Shown here: piece by piece, positions 45,314 to 56,033 of the stretch
Position numbering within the stretch: position 1 is the stretch's first letter
Layout of the letters: each line of letters opens with the position of its first letter
DNA from: UBA4742 sp963773335
Lineage (GTDB): Bacteria; Actinomycetota; Acidimicrobiia; Acidimicrobiales; Acidimicrobilacustridaceae
Reading direction: 5' to 3'
DNA: 64,000 bases
NCBI GenBank assembly: GCA_963773335.1
Contig: CAVZAT010000002.1
Span: 372,001 to 436,000 of the forward strand
Notes under the pieces: model-generated
What the model was told of the DNA's origin: nothing
Databases searched by the model: none
The model's input: the letters and a program-made list of their open reading frames with translations, nothing else
Position numbers and translations under genes: made by a program

Positions 45314-48031
45314 GTGGCCGCGCCGCGTAAGAATGACCCAACTGGCCCACCTCGAACCGCGGCGCCTGAGCGCCCGGCCCGGTCCGTCTCGGAGCCCACG
45401 ATCAACGAGCAGTCACAACCTGACCCGGGTGCCGGGCCTCCCACGGGGCTCGAGCACCACCCCGCCGAGGACCGGGCCCACCTGTTGGGCTCGATCGTCG
45501 ACCACCTGGCGGACCCGCTGCTGGTCTGCGTGCAGGATGGCCGGGATCCCGTGGTCCGCATCAGCTTCGTGAACCAGGCCTTCTGCGACTTGCTGGACTA
45601 CCGCCAGAGCGATCTGGTGGGCCGCTCCCCGGGTTTGCTGGTGGGTCCCGCCACCGACCTGGACACGCTTCGCCGGGTGGAGGCCGGCCTGCGCGGTGAC
45701 GAGGTGGTCACCGCCGAGGTGGTGCTGGCCGACGCGGCCGGCGAACCCGCCCGGGTCGAGGCCACCTATCGGGTGCTGCGTCGAGACGACGGGGTCAACT
45801 GGTTCGTCTCGCACTTCCGCGACCTCGAGGCCCGCCAGGATGCGGCCACGGCCCTGCGCCACAGCGAGGTGTGGGCGGAGGCACTGGTGGAGGGCAGCAC
45901 CGATCTGGTCATGGTGGCCGACGACGCCGGGGTGGTCCGCTACGCCAGTCCGGCGCTCAGCGAGGTGCTCGGCTACCACCCAGACGACTTCGTGTCGCGC
46001 CCTTTCATCGAGTTCCTGCACCCCGCCGACGTCGACCGCACCGCCGGCGTGTTCGACCACCGTCCGGTCTCCCGGGGGGGTCGCAGCCACGAGTTCCGCG
46101 TCGCTCACCAGGACGGATCCTGGCGGGTGGTCAGCTTGCGGGTGGCCGACCGCCGCTCGGACCCGGCCGTCAGCGGATACGTGGTGAACCTGCGCGACGT
46201 GAGCGCCCGGCGCCGGGCCGAGGACCTGCTGGCCGAGCAAGCCGACCTGCTGGAAGCCATCGCCAAGGGCACACCGTTGGAGATCACGTTGGAAAAGATC
46301 GTGGGCATGCTCGAGCGTCAGTTGGACGACGCCCGGGCGGCCATCGGTCTGCTCGACGACGACGGCACGATCCGGGTACGGGCGGGGCTGACCTCGATGC
46401 CCGAGCTGGTGGCGCTGCTCGACGCCATGCCGGCCGATCAAGGCCCGGGGCTGACCCTGCGCCACGAGGTGAGTGAGCTGCTCGTCTACGACCTGGTGGG
46501 TGACGACCGCATGGGCACGACCGCCCAGGTGTTCGCCGATCTGGGTTTCGTGCAGGCGCGCGACTCGGTCCTGCGCTCGCCCCGATCCGGTGAGCTGCTC
46601 GGCTCGTTGAGCCTGTTCCACCGCGAGGGCCGCGAGCTCAGCCCGCCCGACCTGGAGCTGGTGCAACGAGCCATGAACCTGGCCTCCATCGCCGTCGAAC
46701 GGCACCGCTTCGAGGCCGCGCTCGAGTACCAGGCTTGCTACGACCCCCTCACCGACCTGCCCAACCGGCTGCTCCTGCATCAGCGGATCGAGACCGCCCT
46801 GGAGCGGCTGGAGATCGTGGGCGGAGGCGTGGCCGTGTTGTTCATCGACCTCGACCGGTTCAAGGTGGTCAACGACGCCGAGGGCCACGCCACCGGCGAC
46901 CTGGTCCTGCAGCAGGTGGCCGATCGGTTCCGCCAGGCCCTGGTGGGTGACGAGACACTCGGTCGCTTCGGCGGGGACGAGTACATGGTGGTTTCGACCG
47001 AACCCACCGACGAGGCCGGCGCCAGCGCGGTGGCGGCTCGCTTCGCGCAGGAGCTGCGGGATCCGCTGCTGCTGGCCGACGGCGACGAGCTCTTCGTGAC
47101 GGCCAGCATCGGGATCTCCTTCACCACCGACCAGACGGTGCTCCCGGAATCGCTCATCCGTGACGCGGATGTGGCCATGTACCGGGCCAAGGACCAGGGA
47201 CGCAGTCAGTGGGTGGTCTTCCAACCCAATCTCGACCAGCGGGCCGTCGAGCGCCTGGCCAACGAGCGGGCGCTGCGGTCGGCCATCGAGGGCGGACAGT
47301 TCGAGCTGCACTACCAACCGGTGGTGCAGCTCAGCGATGGGTCGATGACCCAGGTGGAGGCGCTGGTGCGCTGGAACCGGCCGGGCCACGACGTGGTGAT
47401 GCCCAACAGCTTCATCCCGATCGCCGAGGAGACCGGCCTCATCGTGCCCATCGGGTGGTGGGTGCTGAGCGAGGCGGTGTCTCAGGCCGTCCGCTGGCCC
47501 ACGTTGCCCGGTGGGCGCGAAGTGGAGGTGGCGGTCAACCTGTCAGCCCGCCAGCTGGCCGACCCCGCGCTGGTCGAAGTGGTGGCCGACGTGCTCGACC
47601 TGACCTCGCTGGATCCGACCCGCCTGTGCTTCGAGGTGACCGAGAGCGCCCTGGTGGACGATGTCGAGCACGCCGTGAGCTCGCTCAACCGGCTCAAGGC
47701 GCTGGGCGTGCGCATCGCCATCGACGACTTCGGTACGGGATACGCCACGCTCGACTATCTGCGCCACTTCTCCATGGCCGACTACCTCAAGATCGACCGG
47801 GCCTTCGTGGAGGGGGTCGACCGGCCGGGCTCGCAGGAGGCGGCGATCGTCTCGGCGGCCATCGCTCTGGCCAAGTCGCTCGGGTTCATCGTGGTGGCCG
47901 AGGGCGTGGAGACGCTGTTCCAGATGGAGGCCCTGCGTGCCCTGGATTGCGAGCTGGCCCAGGGCTACCTGTTCAGCCGCCCCCTGCCCGTGGTCGACGC
48001 CATCGATCTGCTCGCCTCCCGCGAGGCCTGA
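45314..48031 (+). CDS. PAS-PAS-GAF-GGDEF-EAL cyclic-di-GMP protein
   Basis: This 905-residue soluble protein begins with a disordered N-terminal 55 residues. PAS 1 (ISFVNQAFCDLLDYRQSDLV), PAS 2 (VRYASPALSEVLGYHPDDFV), a GAF-like domain (LLEAIAKGTPLEITLEKIVG, AAIGLLDDDGTIRVRAGLTS), GGDEF in the GGDEY form near residue 553 (RFGGDEYMVVS), and EAL near residue 682 (EALVRW, then DDFGTGYATLDYL) follow. GGDEY is an active variant in several cyclases. It shares domain order with the 40.7-43.6 kb protein, which lies on the other side of xseAB in the opposite orientation. GTG 45314 is tentative because several in-frame starts precede the first PAS domain. Confidence 0.92.
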   Translation: MAAPRKNDPTGPPRTAAPERPARSVSEPTINEQSQPDPGAGPPTGLEHHPAEDRAHLLGSIVDHLADPLLVCVQDGRDPVVRISFVNQAFCDLLDYRQSDLVGRSPGLLVGPATDLDTLRRVEAGLRGDEVVTAEVVLADAAGEPARVEATYRVLRRDDGVNWFVSHFRDLEARQDAATALRHSEVWAEALVEGSTDLVMVADDAGVVRYASPALSEVLGYHPDDFVSRPFIEFLHPADVDRTAGVFDHRPVSRGGRSHEFRVAHQDGSWRVVSLRVADRRSDPAVSGYVVNLRDVSARRRAEDLLAEQADLLEAIAKGTPLEITLEKIVGMLERQLDDARAAIGLLDDDGTIRVRAGLTSMPELVALLDAMPADQGPGLTLRHEVSELLVYDLVGDDRMGTTAQVFADLGFVQARDSVLRSPRSGELLGSLSLFHREGRELSPPDLELVQRAMNLASIAVERHRFEAALEYQACYDPLTDLPNRLLLHQRIETALERLEIVGGGVAVLFIDLDRFKVVNDAEGHATGDLVLQQVADRFRQALVGDETLGRFGGDEYMVVSTEPTDEAGASAVAARFAQELRDPLLLADGDELFVTASIGISFTTDQTVLPESLIRDADVAMYRAKDQGRSQWVVFQPNLDQRAVERLANERALRSAIEGGQFELHYQPVVQLSDGSMTQVEALVRWNRPGHDVVMPNSFIPIAEETGLIVPIGWWVLSEAVSQAVRWPTLPGGREVEVAVNLSARQLADPALVEVVADVLDLTSLDPTRLCFEVTESALVDDVEHAVSSLNRLKALGVRIAIDDFGTGYATLDYLRHFSMADYLKIDRAFVEGVDRPGSQEAAIVSAAIALAKSLGFIVVAEGVETLFQMEALRALDCELAQGYLFSRPLPVVDAIDLLASREA

Positions 48032-48054
48032 GCACCCCGCACTACCTTCTTGCT

Positions 48055-48933
48055 ATGCAGCAGGCCGGCTCGAGCCGTTCGTGGCTGGTGCTGGGGGCCG
48101 GGCTGGCCATCCTGGTCGGGGTGGCGGCCGCCGGTCGCTGGCTCACCCGGACCTCGGTGTCCAACGCGGCGGTGGCGTCGGGGACGAGCCGGGTGGTGGC
48201 CGACGGGGTGCGGCTGGTGTTCGTGGCCATCTTGCTGGTCGGGTCGGTGTGCCTGGTCCTGGCCCTGGCCGGCGGCAGCCTGATGGGGCCGCCCCCTGTC
48301 GGCGGTCGACGCCGTCGCCTGGGTGTCCGGTGGGTGGTCACCCTGCTGCTGGTGCTGGCCGTGGTGCTGCTGGGGATCTGGTTCCTCGGTCAGCGCGGCC
48401 GACCGCCGCTGGCGACCCCGCTGCACCGACCCGACACCCGGGCGGCTCCGAGCGTGGGTGGATCGGGTTCGGCGCGGACGTGGGACGGCGACTGGCCAGG
48501 GGTCTTCGTGGCGCTGGCGGTTGCGGCCCTCGTCGTCGCCGCCTGGGCCGACGCGCGACGACGCCAGGCGCGGCCCCGGGCCGGGGGCACGACCTTGGCC
48601 CGGACTGGTCCGGAGGAGATGGAGGTGCCCGACGCCGACCTCGATCCCGAGGCCGAACCCGACCCGCGTCGAGCGGTGGTGGTCGCCTACCACCGGTTGT
48701 TGAGCTTGCTGGCCCGCCGGGGCTGGGGACGCTGGCGATCCGAGGCTCCTCTCGAACATCTCGACCGGGTGCTGGTGGGCCACGCCGCTGGGATGGGTCC
48801 GGCGCGGTCGCTGGTGGCGGCCTTCGAGCGGGCGGAGTACAGCGACCACCCCGTGACGCCTGCGGAACGGGATCACGCCCTGGCCTGGTTGCGGGCAGTG
48901 GTCGCCGACCTGGACCTGATGGTGACCGACTGA
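48055..48933 (+). CDS. DUF4129-containing membrane protein of the moxR operon
   Basis: This 292-residue protein has three predicted membrane segments (about 10-28, 55-75 and 88-106), a further one near 150-168 (VFVALAVAALVVAAWADARR), and a cytoplasmic C-terminal DUF4129 region (PRRAVVVAYHRLLSLLARRG, then LEHLDRVLVGHA and HPVTPAERDHALAWLRAVVA). DUF4129 proteins are regularly encoded with MoxR ATPases and DUF58 proteins, and may resemble transglutaminase-associated partners. ATG 48055 starts 22 bp after the c-di-GMP gene's stop, so it could be read through. It is the first gene of the moxR operon. Confidence 0.8.
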   Translation: MQQAGSSRSWLVLGAGLAILVGVAAAGRWLTRTSVSNAAVASGTSRVVADGVRLVFVAILLVGSVCLVLALAGGSLMGPPPVGGRRRRLGVRWVVTLLLVLAVVLLGIWFLGQRGRPPLATPLHRPDTRAAPSVGGSGSARTWDGDWPGVFVALAVAALVVAAWADARRRQARPRAGGTTLARTGPEEMEVPDADLDPEAEPDPRRAVVVAYHRLLSLLARRGWGRWRSEAPLEHLDRVLVGHAAGMGPARSLVAAFERAEYSDHPVTPAERDHALAWLRAVVADLDLMVTD

Positions 48934-48949
48934 TGGCGCGGACCGACCG

Positions 48950-49449
48950 GTGAGCGCCCAGGCCGCGACGCGGCGGGCGGTGGTGTGCCTCCTGCCGGCC
49001 GTCGTGGCCGCCCTGATCCGATTGCCGCTCCCCATGGTGGTGGGACTGGCCGTGTTGGGCGTGGCGGTCATGTTGGGGGGCGTGGGCTCGGTTCTGGCCG
49101 ACCCCGAACGCACGAGTCGAAACTCGCGCTTCGCCGTGGTCGCCCGGGGGCGCCAGCCCGAGGTTTCCCGCCCGCCCCGCGACCTGGAGCGCATGCGGAC
49201 GCTGGTGGCCGGGCGGGCGCCGACCGCCGTCGGCGTCCATCTGTGGCTGCGGCCGCTGTTGGCCGACATCGCCGCCACCCGACTCTTGCTGGGCCACGGG
49301 ATCGACCTGGCGGATCCCGCCGCCGCTCACCGTGTGCCCCAACCGCTGTGGGATCTGATCCGCCCCGATCGGCCCGAGCCGGCCGATCGCAACGCGCCAG
49401 GTGTGACTGCGGCCGAGCTCGGACTGCTCGTCGACCAGTTGGAGGACCT

Positions 49450-49453
<4 letters not shown>
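48950..49453 (+). CDS. Unknown membrane protein of the moxR operon
   Basis: This 167-residue protein carries two hydrophobic segments near the N-terminus (VVCLLPAVVAALIRLPLPMV and VGLAVLGVAVMLGGVGSVLA) and a hydrophilic helical C-terminal part (LRPLLADIAATRLLLGHGID, ALAEL-like TAAELGLLVDQLEDL). I do not recognise a family. Start GTG 48950 lies 16 bp after the DUF4129 stop; the stop overlaps the MoxR GTG start (GTGA at 49450-49453), so translation is coupled to MoxR. A structural or adaptor role in the MoxR complex is an inference from position. Confidence 0.7.
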
Positions 49454-50403
<950 letters not shown>

Positions 50404-50407
<4 letters not shown>

Positions 50408-51670
50408 GCGGACGGCGGGTCTCGCCGCGTCTGCTGGTCTACCTGGCCGTCTCGGTCGCCCTGCTCAGCGCCGGGGTGGTGACGGGTCGAGGTCCCCTCG
50501 TCGCCCTGGGCGCGCCGTTCGCGTTCGCCGTGCTGATGGCGGTGGCCCTCGGGGCCCCGGCTGTGCAGGGGCGGGTCCGCCTGGTGGAGCCGACCGACCG
50601 GGAGGTGGTCGAAGGGGTGGACATGGCCGTCGCGGTCGAGGTCCACGGACCGCCCCTGCGTGGTGCTCGACGTGGCCCTGGCACTGCCGGCCGCGGTCAC
50701 GGCCCTCGACGGTGCCCGCCCGCGACGGCTGCGGTTGGGCCACGACGGCTCGGTGTTGGAGGTGATCCGGCTGCGGGCCGACCGTTGGGGGCGACACCAG
50801 CTCGGGGTCGGCGTGCTGCGTGGTCGGGACCCGCTGGGCCTGGTGTCGCAGGAGGCGGTCCTGGTCGATCAGGCCGCGCCGTCGGTACGTCCCGACATCG
50901 AACGCGTGCGCACCGCGGTGCGACCCAGCCGGCTCCGGCTGGCCACGGGCGCGCATCCGGCCCGGGTGGTCGGCCCGGGCATCGAGTTCGCGGGCCTGCG
51001 TGCCTATCGGGCCGGCGATGGACCCCGCGACCTGAGCTGGCGCGGCTCGGCCCGCGGCGACGAGCTGATGGTAATCGAGCGCCACCCCGAGCGCAGCGCG
51101 GACCTCGTGCTGTTCGTGGACAGCTTCGCGGCCGAGGGCCTCGATCAGACGGTGCGGGCGGCCCTGACCATCGCCGGCCACCAGCTGGCCCAGCGTGACC
51201 GGGTGGGGCTGGTCGTGTTCGGGGGCAGCATGCGCCTCGTCCGTCCCGCGGGTGGGCGCCGCCAGCTGTTGGCGCTGGTCGAGGCCCTGGTCGACATCCG
51301 GCCGGTGTTCAGCTGGGCCGACAAGGAGATCCGGGCCATTCCGCCGCGGATGCTCCCGGCCGGCGCCGCGATCCTGGCCATCAGCCCACTGGTCGACGAG
51401 CGCACCATCGGCGCTATCGGCGATCTGCGCCGGCGACGTCTCGACATCCGGGTCATCGAGGTCTCCCCGGCGCGCTGGGCACCGGCGCCGAGCTCGCCCG
51501 TGGACGGGTTGGCCCGGCGGTTGTGGGAGATGCAGCGACAGGCGCGGCGTGACCGGTTCGCGGCCGTGGGGGTACCGGTGGTGCAGTGGCACGAGGGCGT
51601 CGACGTGGAGTTGCTCCTGACGCAGTTGGCTCGACAGCCGCGAACCGCCCGCCGGTGGATGGCGTCGTGA
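50404..51670 (+). CDS. DUF58 (VWA-like) protein, one frameshift
   Basis: This protein of about 422 residues begins with two hydrophobic N-terminal segments (LLVYLAVSVALLSAGVVTGR, LVALGAPFAFAVLMAVALGA). After a slip near 50655 it continues to the DUF58 core: IEFAGLRAYRAGDGPRDLSW, GSARGDELMVIERHPERSAD and LVLFVDSFAAEG, the last with a partly degraded MIDAS-like D-x-S. DUF58 proteins are the usual MoxR partners and adopt a von Willebrand A fold. Start GTG 50404 overlaps the moxR stop. Confidence 0.88.
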
Positions 51671-51680
51671 GGTACGGGTC

Positions 51681-52133
51681 GTGACCACCCGGTTGGGCCG
51701 AGGCGTCGTGGTCGCGGTGGGCATGATGGCGGGCGCTCTGGTGCTGTCGGGCGGGGTGGCGCTGGTGTTGACGGACCGAGCCGATGCCGTGACCGCGGCC
51801 ATGGTGGGCGGCCTGGCGCTGGTCGCGGTGGAGCTGGCGGTGACCGGAGCGGAGCGGCTGGAGGTGGTGTCCGCCGTCGGGGGCACCTGGGTCGAGCGGT
51901 GGCTCGTCGTGGGGGCGTCGGTGGTGGCCGCCCTGGGCGTGGCGCTGCTGGTCGGATCGGGGGGCCGCCCCAGCGCAGCCAGCGTGCTGGCGGGCACCGC
52001 CGGGATCGTGGCCTTCATCGGAATGGTGGGTGTCCAGGCCTTCCGGGGTCCGGGTCGGGCCGGGAAGGTTTTCGTCCCCCCCACGGTTGGCGATACGGAT
52101 ACGTCTCGTATCGAATTTGGGGGTGATCGCTGA
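51681..52133 (+). CDS. Unknown four-span membrane protein
   Basis: This 150-residue protein has four hydrophobic stretches: GVVVAVGMMAGALVLSGGVA, VTAAMVGGLALVAVELAVTG, WLVVGASVVAALGVALLVGS and SVLAGTAGIVAFIGMVGVQA. The short polar tail ends with VGDTDTSRIEFGGDR. No family is recognised. It lies 11 bp after the DUF58 gene on the same strand and is probably the last member of the moxR operon. Confidence 0.7.
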   Translation: MTTRLGRGVVVAVGMMAGALVLSGGVALVLTDRADAVTAAMVGGLALVAVELAVTGAERLEVVSAVGGTWVERWLVVGASVVAALGVALLVGSGGRPSAASVLAGTAGIVAFIGMVGVQAFRGPGRAGKVFVPPTVGDTDTSRIEFGGDR

Positions 52134-52175
52134 GCTGGTCGCCCGCCGAGGCAACGGGACAGGGAGAGGTCCGCA

Positions 52176-53905
52176 GTGCGAGCTCGATTGAAGGATCCGG
52201 CGTACGTCAACGAGCGCCGCTGGCTCACCCTGGTGGTGATCTGCGTCGGCCTGATGGTCATCACGCTGGACAACACCATCCTCAACGTGGCCATCCCCAC
52301 GTTGGCCCGACCGGTCAGCGAGGGCGGCCTGGGCGCCACCACCAGCCAGCTGCAATGGGTGGTCGACGGCTACACCATCGTGTTCGCCGGGCTCCTGCTG
52401 ACCGCCGGCAGCCTGGGTGACCGGTTCGGCCGCTACCGCTTCCTCACCATCGGCCTGACCATCTTCGCCACTGGCTCGTTCCTGTCGGCCATGGCCACTT
52501 CGCCCACCATGCTCATCGCCACCCGGGCGCTCATGGGCGTCGGCGGCGCCTGCATCATGCCGGCCACCCTGTCGATCATCACCAACGTGTTCCGGGACCC
52601 GGTGGAGCGGGCCAAGGCCATCGGCGTGTGGGCCGGCGTGTCCGCGCTGGGCGTCGGCCTGGGCCCGATCACCGGCGGGATCCTGCTCTCGCACTTCTGG
52701 TGGGGATCGGTCTTCCTGGTCAACGTGCCCATCGCCATCCTCGCGCTGGTCTTCGGATACTTCCTCATTCCCGAGTCACGCGACCCCAACGCCCCCAAGC
52801 TCGACCCCTCGGTGCCGTGCTGTCCATCGCCGGGCTCGGTCTCGCTGCTGTGGGCCATCATCGAGGCGCCCGACCAACGGATGGGGATCGAGCCAGACCC
52901 TGGGCGGCCTGGGCCTGGGCTTCGCGCTCCTGGGCGCCTTCCTGTGGTGGGAGCTGCACTACTCGAGCCCCCATGCTCGACATCCGCTTCTTCAAGAACC
53001 CGCGGTTCTCGGCGGCCAGCGGGGCCATCTCGCTCACCTTCTTCGCCCTGTACGGCACGATCTTCCTGCTCACCCAGTACCTCCAGTCGGTGCTCGGCTA
53101 CACGACCGTCGAGGCCGGCGCGGTGCTGCTGCCCAGGCGGCCGTGCTCATGATCACGCGCCCCGCTGTCGGCCGTCATCGTGCAGCGGCTCGGGCAACAA
53201 GCTCGTGGTCGGCACCGGGCTGATCCTGGTCGTCGATCTCGCTGTTCGCGTTCCTGGCGCTGATCGGACCGCCAGCTCCGTGCTGGGCCATCATCGGCGT
53301 GACCATGCTGATGGGTCTGGGGATGGGCAACGTCATGGCGCCGGCCACCGACTCGATCATGGGCTCGCTGCCCCGCGCCAAGGCGGGGGTGGGCTCGGCC
53401 ATGAACGACACCACCCGCCAGGTCGGCGGCGCGGTCGGCGTGGCCGTGCTCGGCTCCATCCTGACCAGCCGCTACTCGAGCCAGATCCTGACCGAGCTGG
53501 GCGGCAAGGTCCCACCGGCCCTGGCCGCCTCGATCAACGACAACGTCAGCCACGCGGTGGCCGTGGCCAAGTACGCGCGCCGCGGCCAAGCCGTTCCAGA
53601 CCACGATCGTGAGCGCGGCCCACACCAGCTTCATGACCGGATTGCACGCCGCCACCCTGATCGCCGGGTTCATCACCGTGATCGCGGCGGCGGGCGTGTT
53701 CCTGTGGCTGCCGGCCAAGGCCCGTCCCGACGTGGACGACGACGCGCCGCCACCGGTGAAGTCGCGGTCGGCGGACGGTGCGGGGGAGGTCCGACCCGCG
53801 GAGCTGGTGGCTCTCGTGGAGGCCTCGGAGTCTGCCGAACCAGCCGGGGTGCTGCGCGCCGACGGGATCGTCGGCGGTCCGCACCTGGCCGAGGGCCGGT
53901 CATGA
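52176..53905 (+). pseudogene. MFS drug-efflux transporter (DHA2 / EmrB-QacA type), about eight frameshifts
   Basis: The first 210 residues are intact: RRWLTLVVICVGLMVITLDN, TILNVAIPTL, QLQWVVDGYTIVFAGLLLTA, GSLGDRFGRYRFLTIGLTIF (motif A) and GVWAGVSALGVGLGPITGGI (motif C, of the 14-span DHA2 family). From 52805 to 53585 every further piece is recognisable but in changing frames (VLSIAGLGL, LLWAIIEAPDQ, MLDIRFFKNPRFSAASGAIS, VTMLMGLGMGNVMAPATDSI), and the end LIAGFITVIAAAGVFLWLPA is clear. It exports hydrophobic compounds by proton exchange if intact. GTG 52176 is preceded by GGGAGAGG. The stop overlaps the TetR start. Confidence 0.78.
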
Positions 53906-54501
53906 GCGCGACGGTCGACTCTCCCCACGCGCCGGGCCGTCCCCGTAGCAGGGACGCCGAGCGGGCCATCGTGGACGCCACCCTCGAGGCTCTGGTGGAG
54001 CAGGGTTACCAGGCCATGACCATCGAGGGCATCGCCGCCCGGGCCAGGGTGGGCAAGGCCACCATCTACCGGCGCTGGTCGGACAAGGCCCAGCTGGTGG
54101 TCGACGCCGTGCGGGCCCGGGGCAACTTCGCCCCGCCTCCGCCACGGACCGACGACCTGGCCGCCGACTTGCGAGCGATGCTCGACCTCACCCTGCAGTG
54201 CATGCGCGGCACCGACGGCGTGCTCATCGCCACCTTCGCAGCCGAGCGCATCCGCCATCCCGAGCTGGGCCGCGAGTTCGAGCGGGCCTGCCTGGTCGAG
54301 AGGCGTCAGCGTTGGCACGAACTGGTGACCGAGGCGGTGGAGACGGGCCGCCTGCCGGCCGACACCGACATCGACCTGGTGGCCGAGGTGGGTCCGGCCA
54401 TGTTGTGGGACCTGATCCACCTGCGCAGCGCGCCGGCGCCCCGCGACGTCGTGGCCCGCATCGCCGCCCAGTTCTTCCCTCTGCTTTCCGAGCCCGCCTG
54501 A
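53902..54501 (+). CDS. TetR/AcrR-family regulator
   Basis: This 199-residue protein has an N-terminal TetR helix-turn-helix (AIVDATLEALVEQGYQAMTI, EGIAARARVGKATIYRRWSD then KAQLVVDAV). The C-terminal ligand domain contains CMRGTDGVLIATFAAERIRH and ends FFPLLSEPA. ATG 53902 overlaps the MFS stop by 4 bp (ATGA), so the pair forms a pump-repressor operon; the repressor probably controls the MFS promoter in response to a pump substrate. The frame is intact throughout, in contrast to the MFS gene. The stretch 54502-54690 shows no gene. Confidence 0.9.
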   Translation: MSATVDSPHAPGRPRSRDAERAIVDATLEALVEQGYQAMTIEGIAARARVGKATIYRRWSDKAQLVVDAVRARGNFAPPPPRTDDLAADLRAMLDLTLQCMRGTDGVLIATFAAERIRHPELGREFERACLVERRQRWHELVTEAVETGRLPADTDIDLVAEVGPAMLWDLIHLRSAPAPRDVVARIAAQFFPLLSEPA

Positions 54502-54689
54502 GCCTGGGCTGCCCCCTGGGCCCGCCGATGGGCCTCGGTGGTGCGGTGACGGTCGGCGGCGTAGCCGTGGCCATGCAGCTCGGCCGTGCACCGGTTCATG
54601 GGAACGTCCTGGACTTCGCGGTCAATCGGTTCCAGCCATCAGCCGATGCCGCCCGCCGTCGTTCTGCACGGGTGCGTTGACTTGGCCGA

Positions 54690-55158
54690 GGCTGGCGTTC
54701 TCGACGGTTGCCGAGCCACGACCCACTGAGTGGCGGCACCCCGACCTGACCGAGCGGTTCCCGACCCTCACCGTCGACCTGGGGTGCTCTACATCCACGA
54801 CACCAGCGACGGGGGCGACGTGTGGATCTCAGCCGGCCTCGGCCGCCTCCATCGACCGCGCCCGGGCCCTCGTTCGTCACGACTTCGGCGTCGAGGTGGC
54901 CGACCAATTGGCCCGAGACCTGGTGGTCCCGTCCCATCCGAAGGGTGGGCCAGGCCGCGGGCGCCACGCCCCACCAGGGCTGCTGGATCAGCGCACCCTC
55001 TGGCCCGGCGGCTGTTGGAGACGACCGAGCTCCCCATGGAACGCGTGGCCGACCAAGCCGGCTTCGGGTCGGCCGCCGCCCTGCGCGTGCACTCCCGGCG
55101 AGCGGTTCACACCAGCCCGCTGGCCTACCGGCGGGGCTTCACCGGGGCCGCCCCCTGA
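54690..55158 (+). pseudogene. Remnant of a GlxA-type AraC-family regulator
   Basis: Fragments in three frames line up with a DJ-1/PfpI-AraC regulator: PDLTERFPTLTVD then VLYIHD, SAASIDRA then LVRHDFGVEVADQLARDLVV, and finally the AraC DNA-binding end LLETTELPMERVADQAGFGS, AAALRVH and RAVHTSPLAYRRGF. The first half of the PfpI domain is absent and at least three frame changes are needed, so the gene is truncated and broken. Confidence 0.6.
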
Positions 55159-55191
55159 CCTGCGCGTGGACTCGTCGATTGGCGGCGCGCG

Positions 55192-56027
55192 ATGGGCGAG
55201 ACTGACCCGGTGCTAGGCAGCGGCTCCGACTGGGGGCAGGGTCGGGACGAACAGGTCAACGAAAGCGACCCGCGCCAGCAGATGGGACGCGCCCAGTTGG
55301 CCTGGCGGCGACGGCATCCCGTGCACGCGGCTCTCGGCGCGGCTGGGCTGGTCCTGGTCATCGGCCTCCACCGCTCGCCCTCTGGTGTGCGCTATCCGGC
55401 CGGCTGGGGCGCGGTCGTGGTCGCCGCCCTCATGTTCCTCGTCGTATGGCAGGGTTTGCGGCCGGGGCCCGTGCGGCGCTGGATCATCCGTCATGATGGC
55501 GAGGAGGATGATCCACGGCCCCGCCACCGGATGTTCGGGCGCGGCCCGGGCCCTGACGACCACCTCCATCGCGCTTCTCGCCGGTCTGGTGGTCGCGTCG
55601 GCAGGCCTGGTGGTGGCGGTGATCGTGGCGGGGGACTCGTCGTCGAGCACAGCCACGGCCCCCACGACCAGTTTCTCGATCTCGGCCTTGGGCCTGGGGG
55701 CCTCGCCCACGACCACCGCCCCCGAGGCGACCCCGTGTGCCGACCCGCAGGCCGTCACGGGTGCACCGGTGGCCACCGATCCGGAGGACGCCTTGGGCGC
55801 CTGGCTGCGCAGTGACTCCGGGGCGTTGGCCGAACCCCCGGCCGACCGATGGCAGGCCTACGACCCCCACCTCGGTGAGGACGGTCGAACCGTGATCATC
55901 CTGCGCCCTGCGCCGGGCGTCTCGATTCCCTCGTCCACCGTCGCGTACGGGTCGGGTTCGACCTTTCACCTGCGTCGAGGTCACGGCTACGCCTGCCGGC
56001 GATCAGGTCACCGCGACCGGCAGGTGA
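55192..56027 (+). CDS. Unknown membrane-anchored protein, two frameshifts
   Basis: The N-terminal part (ATG 55192) has an acidic start, QLAWRRRHPVHAALGAAGLV, then two hydrophobic segments around VHAALGAAGLVLVIGLH and WGAVVVAALMFLVVWQGLRP. After a slip near 55550 a third follows (IALLAGLVVASAGLVVAVIV), with a Ser/Thr-rich linker and a small outer domain (ATDPEDALGAWLRSDSGALA, DGRTVIILRPAPGVSIPSST). A further slip near 55960 restores the end FTCVEVTATPAGDQVTATGR at 56027. No family is recognised. The Thr-rich linker plus Cys pair suggests an extracytoplasmic domain. Confidence 0.55.
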
Positions 56028-56033
56028 CCGCGG

